46,918 bases of DNA from Clostridia bacterium (GCA_017621415.1 JAGATD010000022.1:1-46918), one strand, 5' to 3'. Counted from the stretch's first letter, positions 1 through 7,598 are shown. Notes: generated by a model from the letters alone, not told the origin. Program-made: numbers and translations.

Positions 1-1573
1 CATCGCGGAAGAACTTAAGAGTTGCGAGAACAGGGTTGGGAGCAGTCTGTCCGAGACCGCAAAGAGAATTTGCCTTTATGTAGTTGCGAAGCTCTTCGAG
101 TCTGTCAATATCCTCGAGAGTACCCTTACCGTCGGTGATTTTCTCAAGTATCTCAAGAAGACGTCTGGTACCAACACGGCAAGGTGTGCACTTACCGCAA
201 GACTCGTCAACGGTGAACTCCAGGAAGAACTTAGCCATATCAACCATACAGTTGTCTTCGTCCATAACGATAAGACCGCCGGATCCCATCATACAGCCGA
301 GAGCAACAAGGTTATCGTAGTCAACCTCGGTGTCAATAAGGCTTGCGGGAATACATCCGCCGGAGGGACCGCCTGTTTGAGCAGCCTTAAACTTCTTGCC
401 GTTGGGAATACCGCCGCCTATCTCGTTGATAATGGTGTTAAGAGTAACACCCATAGGAATCTCAACAAGACCGGTGTGCTGAATCTTACCGCCAAGCGCG
501 AATACCTTAGTACCCTTGGACTTCTCGGTACCCATAGAGGAGAACCACTCAGCACCGTTAAGGATAATCTGAGGAATGTTAGCAAAGGTCTCAACGTTGT
601 TTTCAACAGTGGGCTTGCCAAACAGACCCTTGACTGCAGGGTAGGGAGGACGGGGACGAGGCTCACCGCGGTTGCCCTCGATAGAAGCCATAAGCGCGGT
701 TTCCTCACCGCAAACGAATGCACCTGCACCAAGCTTGATTTCAAGATCAAAGTCGAATCCGCTGTCAAAGATGTTCTTACCAAGGAGGCCGTACGCCTTC
801 GCATCGTCAATAGCCTTCTGGAGGCGCTTAACAGCGATGGGATACTCTGCTCTTACGTAAACATAACCCTTGGTAGCGCCAACAGCATAACCGCAGATAG
901 CCATAGCCTCAATGATACAGTGGGGGTCACCCTCAAGGATAGAACGGTCCATAAATGCTCCGGGGTCGCCCTCGTCGGCATTACAAACAACATACTTCTG
1001 GTCGGCCTTGTTAGGTGCGCAAAGTGCCCACTTACGTCCGGTGGGGAAGCCTCCGCCTCCTCTTCCGCGAAGACCGGAATCGGTAACAACCTTAATTACG
1101 TCCTCAGGGGTCATCTCGGTAAGAACCTTACCAAGAGCTGCGTAACCGTCCATTGCGATATACTCGTCAATTTCGTCGGGGTTAATAACACCGCAGTTAC
1201 GGAGAACTATACGCTTCTGGGGCTTGTAGAACTGTGTATCGTTAAGAGAAACGGACTTTGCAGCCTCCTCAACGATGCCATCGGTGTGCTCGTCTCTGTA
1301 AACAAGACGCTCAACAATTCTACCCTTAAGAAGATGCTCTTCAACAATCTCCTTAACGTCATCGGTAGTAACACGGCTGTAGAATGTGCCGTCGGGATAG
1401 ATAATTACGATAGGACCGAGAGCGCAAAGACCGAAGCATCCGGTCTGAACAAGCTTAACCTCTTCTGCGAGACCAAAGTCAGCAATGCTCTGGTTGAATG
1501 CAGCCTGAAGCTGAACACTTCCGGAAGAAGTACAGCCTGTACCGCCGCAAATCAGTACGTGTGAACGAATCAT
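1..1573 (-). CDS. nuoF: NuoF/HydB-like NADH-binding hydrogenase subunit (3' end outside window)
   Basis: Flavoprotein subunit of an NAD(H)-linked, probably electron-bifurcating [FeFe]-hydrogenase. It carries FMN and NADH sites and passes electrons to Fe-S clusters. The window shows 524 codons from the ATG at 1573; the frame is still open at base 1, so the C-terminus is missing. Residues 1-90 form a thioredoxin-like [2Fe-2S] domain with Cys9, Cys14, Cys46 and Cys50. The NuoF core follows with the glycine-rich GRGGGGFPTG loop, NADEGDPGAF and the cluster-binding ESCGKCTPCRVGT. This N-terminal fusion is typical of HndC/HydB rather than respiratory NuoF, so the HydB reading is preferred. A ribosome site (taggaggtt) precedes the ATG. 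It lies 19 bp downstream of the ferredoxin-like gene in the same operon. The catalytic HydA subunit would be expected just left of the window (inference). Confidence 0.93.
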   Translation of the reverse strand, partial: MIRSHVLICGGTGCTSSGSVQLQAAFNQSIADFGLAEEVKLVQTGCFGLCALGPIVIIYPDGTFYSRVTTDDVKEIVEEHLLKGRIVERLVYRDEHTDGIVEEAAKSVSLNDTQFYKPQKRIVLRNCGVINPDEIDEYIAMDGYAALGKVLTEMTPEDVIKVVTDSGLRGRGGGGFPTGRKWALCAPNKADQKYVVCNADEGDPGAFMDRSILEGDPHCIIEAMAICGYAVGATKGYVYVRAEYPIAVKRLQKAIDDAKAYGLLGKNIFDSGFDFDLEIKLGAGAFVCGEETALMASIEGNRGEPRPRPPYPAVKGLFGKPTVENNVETFANIPQIILNGAEWFSSMGTEKSKGTKVFALGGKIQHTGLVEIPMGVTLNTIINEIGGGIPNGKKFKAAQTGGPSGGCIPASLIDTEVDYDNLVALGCMMGSGGLIVMDEDNCMVDMAKFFLEFTVDESCGKCTPCRVGTRRLLEILEKITDGKGTLEDIDRLEELRNYIKANSLCGLGQTAPNPVLATLKFFRD

Positions 1574-1592
1574 AGCTAGCTTAACCTCCTAA

Positions 1593-1961
1593 TCAGTTGG
1601 CAGATGCTACGGTGTACTCCGTAACTACCTTACCGCCCTTTAAATGTTTTTCAACAACCTCTTTTGCCTTGTCGGCGGTCATCTTAATGTAGGTGACCTT
1701 TTCTTTTCCAGCCTCATAGACTTCAACTATGGGCTCAAGCTGGCAGAGACCTGCGCAGCCGGTCTGGGTTACACTGACTTTGTCAGCAAGATCTGCGTTG
1801 TTAACCTCTTCAACAAATGTGTTGAGAACGGGACGCGCGCCTGCCGCAATACCGCAGGTTGCCATTCCTACAACAACACGAATCTCACCAAGACCCTCTC
1901 TGAGAACAACCTTGTTCTTCATTCTGTCTTTGATTGCCTGAAGTTCAGCCAAAGATTTCAT
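1593..1961 (-). CDS. Thioredoxin-like [2Fe-2S] ferredoxin subunit (HndB-like)
   Basis: Small thioredoxin-fold ferredoxin, about 122 aa, of the HndB family found in multi-subunit NAD(P)-linked [FeFe]-hydrogenases. It probably shuttles electrons between the flavoprotein and the H-cluster subunit. Cysteines typical of the fold are visible in VGMATCGIAAGA and in TGCAGLC. I start the protein at 1961 (MKSLAEL) rather than at a longer upstream frame to 2006, because an AAGGAA ribosome site lies 6-7 bases before this ATG and the extra residues look like leader. It follows the histidine-kinase-like ATPase gene and immediately precedes the NuoF-like gene. That fits the common Clostridia order of ATPase, ferredoxin, HydB, HydA. 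Confidence 0.88.
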   Translation of the reverse strand: MKSLAELQAIKDRMKNKVVLREGLGEIRVVVGMATCGIAAGARPVLNTFVEEVNNADLADKVSVTQTGCAGLCQLEPIVEVYEAGKEKVTYIKMTADKAKEVVEKHLKGGKVVTEYTVASAN

Positions 1962-2002
1962 TTTCTTGTTCCTTTCTAATTGTAAACTATATTTGATTTT
2001 AA

Positions 2003-2551
2003 TCAAATCGAATTATATTGCTCCGCAAGATTATCCTTTATCCAAAGAAGAACCTCAAATGTATCAAGCGGAACACCCTCAAGCACCTCTCTTATCTCCC
2101 TTGTATCAAGAAGAACTTCGAGCCCCTCGCCCGAGTGCTTGAACAAAAAGTCAACCTCGGGGTGCCCTTGGATAAGCGTTGTTACAGTTGAAATAACATC
2201 GCCAAGAGGGGTAAAATCAATGTGGTCTTTATAAAATACAGCGGTAACGGTAGTTCCGTGAGAGTCAGGGTATAGGCTTATATGCTTTGACTCAATATCA
2301 AGGCTTCCGCCTGTTTGCTCAGCGGCAAATTGTAAAAGCGGAATACCCATTCCTACCTTTCTTGTGGTTCGCGTTGTGAAAAAAGGGTTGCGAACAGCGC
2401 TTAAGGTCTCAGGTGTCATTCCGGAACCGTTGTCCTTTATAATTAATGTAAGAATATTATTCTTTTCCTCAATCGAGATTTCAACAAGCGTTGCTCCTGC
2501 CTTTGTAGAGTTTTCGGTAATATCAAGAATGTTTAGCGATAATTCCTTCAT
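2003..2551 (-). CDS. GHKL/HATPase_c ATP-binding protein of the hydrogenase operon
   Basis: Stand-alone histidine-kinase-type ATPase of 182 aa. The ATP-binding boxes are in order: an N-box-like region near residues 8-18 (DITENSTKAGA), G1 at DNGSGM and G2 at GMGIPLL. No histidine phosphotransfer (DHp) domain or membrane segment is visible, so it is not a classic sensor kinase. Its C-terminal ~70 residues are unassigned. Such ATPases are regularly found inside clostridial hydrogenase operons; their biochemical role is not established as far as I know. Its ATG overlaps the stop of the PHP gene by 4 bases, suggesting translational coupling. A role as a switch protein partnering the sensory-type hydrogenase or the RsbW-like protein at 4888 is inference. 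Confidence 0.85.
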   Translation of the reverse strand: MKELSLNILDITENSTKAGATLVEISIEEKNNILTLIIKDNGSGMTPETLSAVRNPFFTTRTTRKVGMGIPLLQFAAEQTGGSLDIESKHISLYPDSHGTTVTAVFYKDHIDFTPLGDVISTVTTLIQGHPEVDFLFKHSGEGLEVLLDTREIREVLEGVPLDTFEVLLWIKDNLAEQYNSI

Positions 2552-3297
2552 CTATTTTCCGAATTCCTCCTATCAAGTATGCGGAACAGCTCTTTCCTAA
2601 CCTTAGCGGAGCTGTACGGCTCGTCATCAAGGTCAAAGTAATTTTCCTTTTCACGCATATCGGTTAAAACATGAGCATCAGAGCTTATAATAAAATTCTC
2701 GGCAGGGATAGAATATGCTTTAGAATATTCCTCGATGCGTTCTCCGTCATGAAGCTCGAAAAGACGAAACTCCGTATCTGGCGGAATAGCTCCGAGAATG
2801 GCAATTATACCGTTTGCATCACGGTCTATGTGAGCAGGGTAAGCAATACCGCGATAATCCTTAACGGCGGAGTAAACCTCTTCAATCGAAATCATAGTTG
2901 CGTTTGAGAGAAGATACTCCTCTTCCGAGAGAAGATTGTCATCTCCGTCAAGAATTTGCTGTCTGCCAAAGAAATCTGGCTTGTTTTTTACAAGATAACG
3001 CTTGGTCTCAACATAGTCGCCGAATCGCATAGCGTCATCAAGCTCTTCAAAAAGGCAAACAACATGAATATCCTCGGAGGTGGTAAGCTCCATTCCTGCG
3101 ACAGGTATAATGCCATACCGCTTTGCAGCGGTGAAAAATGCGGGACAGTTTTTTGTGGTGTTGTGGTCGGTTAGGGCTAAAATGTTAATTCCGAGAAGCG
3201 ATGCCATACCGCAAAGATTGTTTGGCGTATTGTCATCGTCTCCGCAGGGTGAAAGACAGGAGTGCAGATGCAGGTCGTAATAATATCGGTTCATCAA
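2548..3297 (-). CDS. PHP-domain metal-dependent phosphoesterase
   Basis: PHP-family phosphoesterase, 249 aa, related to TrpH-like nucleoside 3',5'-bisphosphate or oligonucleotide phosphatases. Metal ligands expected of the family are visible: the HLHSC pair near the N-terminus, TDHNTT, the E of GMELTTSEDIH, the YPAHID histidine and the SSDAH motif near the end. It overlaps its neighbours by 4 bases on both sides, so it is embedded in the hydrogenase operon. Its substrate there is unknown. A role in hydrolysing a nucleotide signal would be inference. Confidence 0.85.
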   Translation of the reverse strand: MMNRYYYDLHLHSCLSPCGDDDNTPNNLCGMASLLGINILALTDHNTTKNCPAFFTAAKRYGIIPVAGMELTTSEDIHVVCLFEELDDAMRFGDYVETKRYLVKNKPDFFGRQQILDGDDNLLSEEEYLLSNATMISIEEVYSAVKDYRGIAYPAHIDRDANGIIAILGAIPPDTEFRLFELHDGERIEEYSKAYSIPAENFIISSDAHVLTDMREKENYFDLDDEPYSSAKVRKELFRILDRRNSENR

Positions 3298-3620
3298 ATA
3301 ACCTTTGATACCTCAATTGCCGCATCGTAGCAGCTAACATCTGTTGAAAGGATATTCACACCCTTTTCAGCCGCGAGAGCTACAACCTCACTGTCAAGGG
3401 TTACCCCCTCAGCAAGAAGAATGCAGCCAACGTCGGCAAGTGTAGCTACCGCAACAATGTTTGAATTAGACATAATTGTTATCCATACATTGTCTGACTC
3501 AGCGCGTCCCATAACCCAGCTTAACAAGTCCCCGATGTAGGCGCCGGAGATATTACGCTCCGGATTTGGCATACATACAACCTTAAAGCCTGTGCTTTCC
3601 ACAAATTTTTCAGCAGTCAT
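3294..3620 (-). CDS. DRTGG-domain protein (second copy in operon)
   Basis: Protein of 108 aa consisting essentially of one DRTGG-like domain, the module also found beside CBS domains in regulatory proteins. Visible features are the GAYIGDLLSWVMGRAESD segment, which is typical of stand-alone DRTGG proteins, and the following alternating hydrophobic strands. No catalytic motif is recognisable, so a ligand-sensing or partner-binding role is likely but unproven. Its start overlaps the stop of the hydrogenase-like gene and its stop overlaps the PHP start, each by 4 bases. A second DRTGG protein lies at 5322-5678 in the same operon; the two are related in domain but clearly different in sequence. 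Confidence 0.8.
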   Translation of the reverse strand: MTAEKFVESTGFKVVCMPNPERNISGAYIGDLLSWVMGRAESDNVWITIMSNSNIVAVATLADVGCILLAEGVTLDSEVVALAAEKGVNILSTDVSCYDAAIEVSKVI

Positions 3621-4891
3621 AAGCTGTCCTTACTGTCTTGCTCTGCTGCCGTTTTCATAATTCGGCAATCCTCAAGACGAGCATTATTTTTTACCACATC
3701 TTCCGCAAAGGCACGGCAGGTAGGAGCACCGCATGCGCCGCAGTCAATGCCGGGAAGTGTGGATTTTAACTTTTGAATATCTGCCATCATACGCATAGAT
3801 TCGGCAAGACTGTTGCCAAGACGTGTGATAGGCTTGTAGTTTGGCAGGTCCTCAAAAAGGTAGTCTGCCGAAATATAATTTTGTTCTTCCGGTAAAAGAG
3901 TATTTTGAGATATAGGTAAATATCTTCTGAGCGTTTGCAGTCTTGCCTTTGCAATAAACGGATTTTGTACAGTAAGTACACCTCCGACGCAACCGCCTGT
4001 ACAAGCATTAAGCTCAATAAATTCAAGAGGCGGTATATTGCCTGTTTCAACAAGGTCAAGCACGTGTATAACATTTTCTATTCCGTCAGCGGCGAGATAA
4101 TTCTCGTTGAAAATAGCAGTTGCCTCGCCTCCTGAGCGAGCCCAGCCAATGCCTATTCTGCCGGTTTCGGAAAGAAAATCAATATTGTTATCCTGACTCA
4201 TCTTGCCTATAAGGAGAAAATAAACATCCTTAATCGAAATTACCTCGTCAACAGCGCTCTTGTAGTCACCGAATCCGTTTTTTACATAGCTTGCCTTTGC
4301 GGGACAGGGGCTAATAAAGCAAACACCAATGTCCTCATCCTTAAGCTCAGGGTGCTTTTCAAGAGCGCGGCGGCGCGCAAACTTCGCCGCAACCTCCATA
4401 GGCGGGAGCATATGGATAATATTATCGGCAAGAGACGGAAAACGAAGACTGATAAGACGCATAACAACAGGGCAGGCTGAGCTGATAACTGGCTTTGCCA
4501 CACCCTCGGTCTGTAAATAGATTCTGGTATAGGCAGAAACAAGCTCCGCAGCCTTTGCAACCTCGTAAACATCGTCAAATCCAATCTTGTATAAACCGTC
4601 AATTACGTGATTTAAATCCTCAAGATTATCAAACTGACCGTAAAGAGAAGGGGCGGGAAGAGCGATCTTCCATTTAAAGCGGTCCATGTTAGATATTGTT
4701 CCGCACACCGCGCGCTTTGCTTGGTGGGGACAGTATCTTATACATTCGCCACAGTCAATACATCTTTCTGAGTCGATAACCGCGTGGCCGTTCTTTATCC
4801 TTATTGCTTCGGTGGGGCAGTGCTTGATACAGGTTGTGCAGCCTGTGCATTTACTCTCGTCGAGAAGAACCGAATGTTCGTATACCGTCAT
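3617..4891 (-). CDS. [FeFe]-hydrogenase-like protein, probably sensory (HydS type)
   Basis: Protein of 424 aa combining two [4Fe-4S] ferredoxin motifs (Cys15/18/21/25 and Cys44/47/50/54), a [FeFe]-hydrogenase H-cluster domain and a C-terminal Fe-S motif (Cys384/387/392 and Cys409, PF04060-like). The four H-cluster cysteines appear present: Cys140, Cys196, Cys297 and Cys301. The usual proton-transfer cysteine of TSCCP is Ala139 (SSACP). The methionine of MPC is Ser194 and that of the last motif is Asn295. As I recall, similar replacements mark putative sensory [FeFe]-hydrogenases (groups C/D); no PAS domain is present, which resembles group D. The surrounding ATPase, DRTGG and PHP genes support signalling rather than bulk H2 catalysis. 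Starts and stops overlap neighbours by 4 bases. Confidence 0.87.
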   Translation of the reverse strand: MTVYEHSVLLDESKCTGCTTCIKHCPTEAIRIKNGHAVIDSERCIDCGECIRYCPHQAKRAVCGTISNMDRFKWKIALPAPSLYGQFDNLEDLNHVIDGLYKIGFDDVYEVAKAAELVSAYTRIYLQTEGVAKPVISSACPVVMRLISLRFPSLADNIIHMLPPMEVAAKFARRRALEKHPELKDEDIGVCFISPCPAKASYVKNGFGDYKSAVDEVISIKDVYFLLIGKMSQDNNIDFLSETGRIGIGWARSGGEATAIFNENYLAADGIENVIHVLDLVETGNIPPLEFIELNACTGGCVGGVLTVQNPFIAKARLQTLRRYLPISQNTLLPEEQNYISADYLFEDLPNYKPITRLGNSLAESMRMMADIQKLKSTLPGIDCGACGAPTCRAFAEDVVKNNARLEDCRIMKTAAEQDSKDSL

Positions 4892-5325
4892 TCGTTAGTC
4901 CCCTTACAATTAATTTTCATAACAATGCGTGTGCCAACTCCAACCTCGGATGTAATCTTCATTTCGTCACTGTTTTTCTTCATGTTGGGAAGACCCATAC
5001 CTGCGCCAAATCCAAGAGAACGAATTGTTTCGGAGGCGGTAGAGTAGCCTGCTTGCATCGCTTTTTCAATATCCTTGATACCGGGGCCGTGGTCATCGAG
5101 AATAATTTCTATGTACTCCTCGCACACGTGAACCTCGGCAACACCTCCGCCCGCGTGGATGACCATATTTATTTCTCCTTCGTACATTGCGATAGAAACG
5201 CGTCTTATTATCTCATTGTCAAATCCAAGCTGCCTCAGGTTCTTTTTAACCTGAACAGATGCTTGACCGGCAGATGTAAAGTCGTTTCCCGAAACGTCGA
5301 AGCGGAAAACTAATTTTTCACTCAT
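4888..5325 (-). CDS. RsbW-like anti-sigma/serine kinase-type ATPase
   Basis: ATP-binding protein of 145 aa of the HATPase_c_2 type, as in anti-sigma factors RsbW and SpoIIAB. Visible motifs are the N-box region (YEGEINMVIHA), DHGPGI and GFGAGMGLPNM. It has no sensor or transmembrane region. No anti-anti-sigma (STAS) partner is next to it, so a classic partner-switching role is not directly supported. It sits between the first DRTGG protein and the hydrogenase-like protein with 4-base overlaps on both sides. It may phosphorylate or bind an operon-encoded partner (inference). Confidence 0.85.
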   Translation of the reverse strand: MSEKLVFRFDVSGNDFTSAGQASVQVKKNLRQLGFDNEIIRRVSIAMYEGEINMVIHAGGGVAEVHVCEEYIEIILDDHGPGIKDIEKAMQAGYSTASETIRSLGFGAGMGLPNMKKNSDEMKITSEVGVGTRIVMKINCKGTNE

Positions 5326-5678
5326 TTTTCAACCTCGGCTGTACCGACAAGACCGTTTGAATAAAGCAGTCCGCAGGTGGTGTATAAGGTTTTGTTAGTG
5401 CTCATCATAACAATCCCGTTTTCTTTAGCGAGATTTATCATTTCTTCGTTGGGCTCCTTTGAGCGAACAAAGACGATGCATACCATATCCATCATCAGCG
5501 CAGTACGTATAACCTGAGGGTTAACAAGACCCGTAAGCAAAACTGCCTGATCGGTCACGTATGCGAGCACATCGCTCATAAGGTCGCATCCGAAAGCAGA
5601 GTAAACATGCTTACCAAGATTTTCCTCACAGCATAATACCTTGGCATCTAGGAGTTCTTGCATTTTTGAGATCTTCAT
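5322..5678 (-). CDS. DRTGG-domain protein (first copy in operon)
   Basis: Stand-alone DRTGG-type protein of 118 aa. It begins with a basic helix (MKISKMQELLDAKVLC) followed by the GCDLMSDVLAYV segment characteristic of the fold, then VLLTGLVNPQVIRTALMMDM and a C-terminal region typical of the family. No enzymatic residues are evident. It is the second gene of the operon, 34 bp after the NuoE-like gene, and overlaps the RsbW-like gene by 4 bases. Its presence with another DRTGG protein, two ATPases and a sensory-type hydrogenase suggests a shared signalling complex (inference). Confidence 0.8.
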   Translation of the reverse strand: MKISKMQELLDAKVLCCEENLGKHVYSAFGCDLMSDVLAYVTDQAVLLTGLVNPQVIRTALMMDMVCIVFVRSKEPNEEMINLAKENGIVMMSTNKTLYTTCGLLYSNGLVGTAEVEK

Positions 5679-5712
5679 TGTTTTTTCCTATCCTGAGAAG
5701 AGAATATAAATA

Positions 5713-6210
5713 TTATACGTTGTATTTAGCTACAATACCGGCAACATCGTCGGTAGTAAGTCTGCCGTAAACGTCCTCGTTAACTGTAAGAACGGGAGCA
5801 AGACCGCAAGCACCGATACAACGTGAAGCCGCGAGAGAGAACTTTCTGTCAGGGGTACATTCATCACCCGCAATGCCAAGAACCTCCTGGAGCTTGTTGT
5901 AAATATCGCCGGAGCCCTTAACGTAGCAAGCGGTACCGAGACATACAGCAATGTGATTTTCACCCTTAGGCGAAAGGGCAAACTGAGCGTAGAAGGTTGC
6001 TACACCGTAAACCTTTTCAAGGGGAACGTCCATACCTTCTGCAATTTTGTTCTGAACCTCAACGGGAAGGTAACCGTAGATGTCCTGAGCGCCCTGCATA
6101 ACCGCCATAAGACGGCTCTTGTCGCTCTTGTTCTGTTCGATTAATGCATTGAGTTTAGCTTCCTGCTCGGCTGTGCCGTTGAAGGGAAGGCTAGAGAGCT
6201 TTTTCAGCAT
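5713..6210 (-). CDS. nuoE: NuoE/HydC-like [2Fe-2S] subunit of NAD-linked hydrogenase
   Basis: First gene of the hydrogenase operon, 165 aa, the usual size of NuoE/HydC/HndA. Four [2Fe-2S] ligands are visible: Cys90 and Cys95 (CLGTACYVKGS), Cys131 and Cys135 (RCIGACG). The preceding helical region with YGVATFYAQF is diagnostic of the family. It would carry electrons within the NAD(H)-dependent, probably ferredoxin-coupled hydrogenase complex in the cytoplasm. An AGGAGG ribosome site lies about 8 bases before the ATG. The operon promoter and a Rex-like site are about 55-85 bases upstream. Respiratory complex I is unlikely because no membrane subunits are nearby. Confidence 0.93.
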   Translation of the reverse strand: MLKKLSSLPFNGTAEQEAKLNALIEQNKSDKSRLMAVMQGAQDIYGYLPVEVQNKIAEGMDVPLEKVYGVATFYAQFALSPKGENHIAVCLGTACYVKGSGDIYNKLQEVLGIAGDECTPDRKFSLAASRCIGACGLAPVLTVNEDVYGRLTTDDVAGIVAKYNV

Positions 6211-6256
6211 TATTTCTTCCTCCTAATGTTAATAGATGTCTGCATTACACACACCA

Positions 6257-6274
6257 TTGTTAATATTATAACAC
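6257..6274 (-). promoter_or_regulatory. Rex-like operator overlapping the hydrogenase promoter
   Basis: The 18-mer TTGTTAATATTATAACAC (plus-strand reading) matches the clostridial Rex consensus TTGTTAA-N4-TTAACAA fully in the left half and at 5 of 7 positions in the right half. It covers the -10 box of the operon promoter, so binding would block RNA polymerase. Rex responds to the NADH/NAD+ ratio, which suits an NAD-linked hydrogenase. The identification rests on consensus matching only. Confidence 0.55.
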
Positions 6275-6293
6275 ACTTAATTTTCGTTTTCAA
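6265..6293 (-). promoter_or_regulatory. Sigma-A promoter of the hydrogenase operon
   Basis: On the minus strand, TTGAAA (6288-6293) and a perfect TATAAT (6265-6270) are separated by 17 bases, about 55 bases before the NuoE-like start codon. Confidence 0.8.
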
Positions 6294-6387
6294 TAGTTAT
6301 ATTATTTTTTTTAACTAAAAAACATAGTTTTTTGTCGGAAATTTTTGTGTTTTTAATGCATTTTTAGCCATAATGGTAAATTATGAC

Positions 6388-6418
6388 AAATAAAAACGGC
6401 AAGAACTAATCTTGCCGC
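6388..6418 (-). terminator. Intrinsic terminator of yfcE
   Basis: A 7-bp stem (CGGCAAG/CTTGCCG, 6397-6403 with 6411-6417) and 7-base loop is followed on the minus strand by TTTTTATTT. It lies just downstream of the yfcE stop codon. Confidence 0.85.
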
Positions 6419-6425
6419 ATAAAAA

Positions 6426-6971
6426 TTATAACTGTATTTCAAAAATTACATTGCCCGAAAAGTCCTTGCATGTAAATTTGCGATTTTCGTAAACAATATA
6501 GGTTTTTGGATTGCCTGCCTTTGGCAGAGCCGCTGACCCGGGATTGAGATAAAGATTATCGTTGCCGAACTTCTCGCAGGCAAGAATATGGGTATGCCCG
6601 TGAAGAAGAATATCGCTTTTTTTTAACGGGGGCGGAGTTGTTGTATTGTGGTGATGTCCGTGGGTCATAAAAACTGTGAGGCCGTCAAGAGAGAGCAGGG
6701 CATAATCAGCTAAAATAGGAAAGTCGAGCACCATTTGATCCACCTCACCGTCACAGTTGCCCTTAACCGTCATAATTAATTCCTTGTTTTCGTTGAGAAG
6801 TGAAATAACAGCCTTGGGATTGTATGTCTTCGGCAGGTCGTTGCGGGGTCCGTGATACAGCAGGTCGCCGAGAAGCAAAATTCTATCGCAGTGCTCATTT
6901 TTATAAGCGTTTAAAACAAGCTCCATACTTTCAAGGTCGCCGTGTATATCAGAAGCTATAAGAAGTTTCAT
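6426..6971 (-). CDS. yfcE: YfcE/MJ0936-type metallophosphoesterase
   Basis: Calcineurin-like phosphodiesterase of 181 aa, the normal length for the YfcE/MJ0936 family. The metal-binding motifs appear in order: SDIHGD near the N-terminus, [21 protein letters not shown] and HGHTHI. YfcE homologues are Mn-dependent phosphodiesterases with broad in vitro substrates; the physiological substrate is uncertain. It is a single-gene unit with its own promoter (7000-7028) and terminator (6388-6418), divergent from rplS. The start is the ATG at 6971, preceded by an AACGAGGAAAC ribosome site. Confidence 0.92.
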   Translation of the reverse strand: MKLLIASDIHGDLESMELVLNAYKNEHCDRILLLGDLLYHGPRNDLPKTYNPKAVISLLNENKELIMTVKGNCDGEVDQMVLDFPILADYALLSLDGLTVFMTHGHHHNTTTPPPLKKSDILLHGHTHILACEKFGNDNLYLNPGSAALPKAGNPKTYIVYENRKFTCKDFSGNVIFEIQL

Positions 6972-6999
6972 TTTTTGTTTCCTCGTTAGTTTTTCTTAT

Positions 7000-7028
7000 A
7001 TTTTATCACGAAACAGCAGTATTTTCAA
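7000..7028 (-). promoter_or_regulatory. Sigma-A promoter of yfcE
   Basis: TTGAAA (7023-7028) and TAAAAT (7000-7005) with a 17-base spacer on the minus strand, about 30 bases upstream of the yfcE ATG. Confidence 0.7.
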
Positions 7029-7075
7029 CAATTTCTCAGAATTTTATGTTTTTTTCAAAAATATTCCAAAAGTAC

Positions 7076-7104
7076 TTGATTTTTTTGTTTTGCTGTGGTA
7101 TAAT
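7076..7104 (+). promoter_or_regulatory. Extended -10 promoter of rplS
   Basis: TTGATT (7076-7081), a 17-base spacer, then TGG-TATAAT (TATAAT at 7099-7104, TG at 7096-7097). It gives a leader of about 95 bases before the rplS ATG. Confidence 0.75.
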
Positions 7105-7110
7105 CTATTA

Positions 7111-7200
7111 CAACTGTGCGTATGCCTATTTGACATACCGGTATATTATCAGGATGGTCCTCTGCCGTGCTCTGCAAGAACATCCGAAGTATGAAGGAGG
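7111..7200 (+). promoter_or_regulatory. Possible L19 leader RNA structure in rplS 5' UTR
   Basis: The roughly 95-base untranslated leader of rplS contains a GTATG/CATAC stem and an apparent GGATG/CATCC stem whose loop includes ctctgccgtgctctgc. Many Bacillota carry an autoregulatory L19 leader at this position. I cannot align this one to the family, so the call rests on position and the hairpins only. Confidence 0.35.
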
Positions 7201-7207
7201 CCATAAA

Positions 7208-7549
7208 ATGGAAAAGATCCAGGCTTTTGTTAGCGAGCAGCTTAAGACCGAGGTTCCCAGCTTCGGCATCGGCGACAGCGTAAAGGTTTACGTTAAGATC
7301 GTCGAGGGTGAGAAGGAAAGAATTCAGATGTTCGATGGTACCGTTATCGCAAGACATGGCGGCGGCATCTCCGAGACCTTTACTGTAAGACGTGTTTCTT
7401 ACGGTGTAGGCGTTGAGAAGACCTTCCCCATCCATTCTCCCAACGTTGATAAGATCGTAGTATTCCGCGAGGCTAAGGTTCGTCGTGCGAAGCTCTACTA
7501 TCTTCGTTCGAGAGTTGGTAAGGCAGCTAAGGTTAAAGAGAAGATCTGA
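7208..7549 (+). CDS. rplS: 50S ribosomal protein L19
   Basis: Ribosomal protein L19, 113 aa, at the 30S-50S interface. Family signatures are clear: [55 protein letters not shown], and the basic C-terminus [21 protein letters not shown]. The start is the ATG at 7208, preceded by GAAGGAGG 7-8 bases upstream; the frame is open further 5' but that part lies in the leader. Codon choice is more biased than in neighbours, as expected for a highly expressed gene. It is transcribed alone between a strong promoter and a strong terminator. The usual Bacillota neighbours trmD and rimM are not present. Confidence 0.97.
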   Translation: MEKIQAFVSEQLKTEVPSFGIGDSVKVYVKIVEGEKERIQMFDGTVIARHGGGISETFTVRRVSYGVGVEKTFPIHSPNVDKIVVFREAKVRRAKLYYLRSRVGKAAKVKEKI

Positions 7550-7567
7550 GCTTTGTCTTATCAGTTC

Positions 7568-7598
7568 AAAAAAGCAGGGTTTTGTCCCTGCTTTTTTG
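7568..7598 (+). terminator. Intrinsic terminator of rplS
   Basis: A 9-bp stem (AAAGCAGGG at 7571-7579 with CCCTGCTTT at 7586-7594), a 6-base loop, then a T-run. Confidence 0.92.

Noticed and set aside
377..1564. Long plus-strand open frame of 395 codons opposite the NuoF-like gene
   Set aside because: It is antisense to a well-conserved protein, lacks a ribosome binding site and gives a composition unlike a real protein (many Asn, Val and Thr from complementary codons).
1..6210. Respiratory complex I (nuo) operon
   Set aside because: No membrane subunits are present, and the domain order of the NuoF-like protein and its [FeFe]-hydrogenase-like neighbour point to a soluble hydrogenase.
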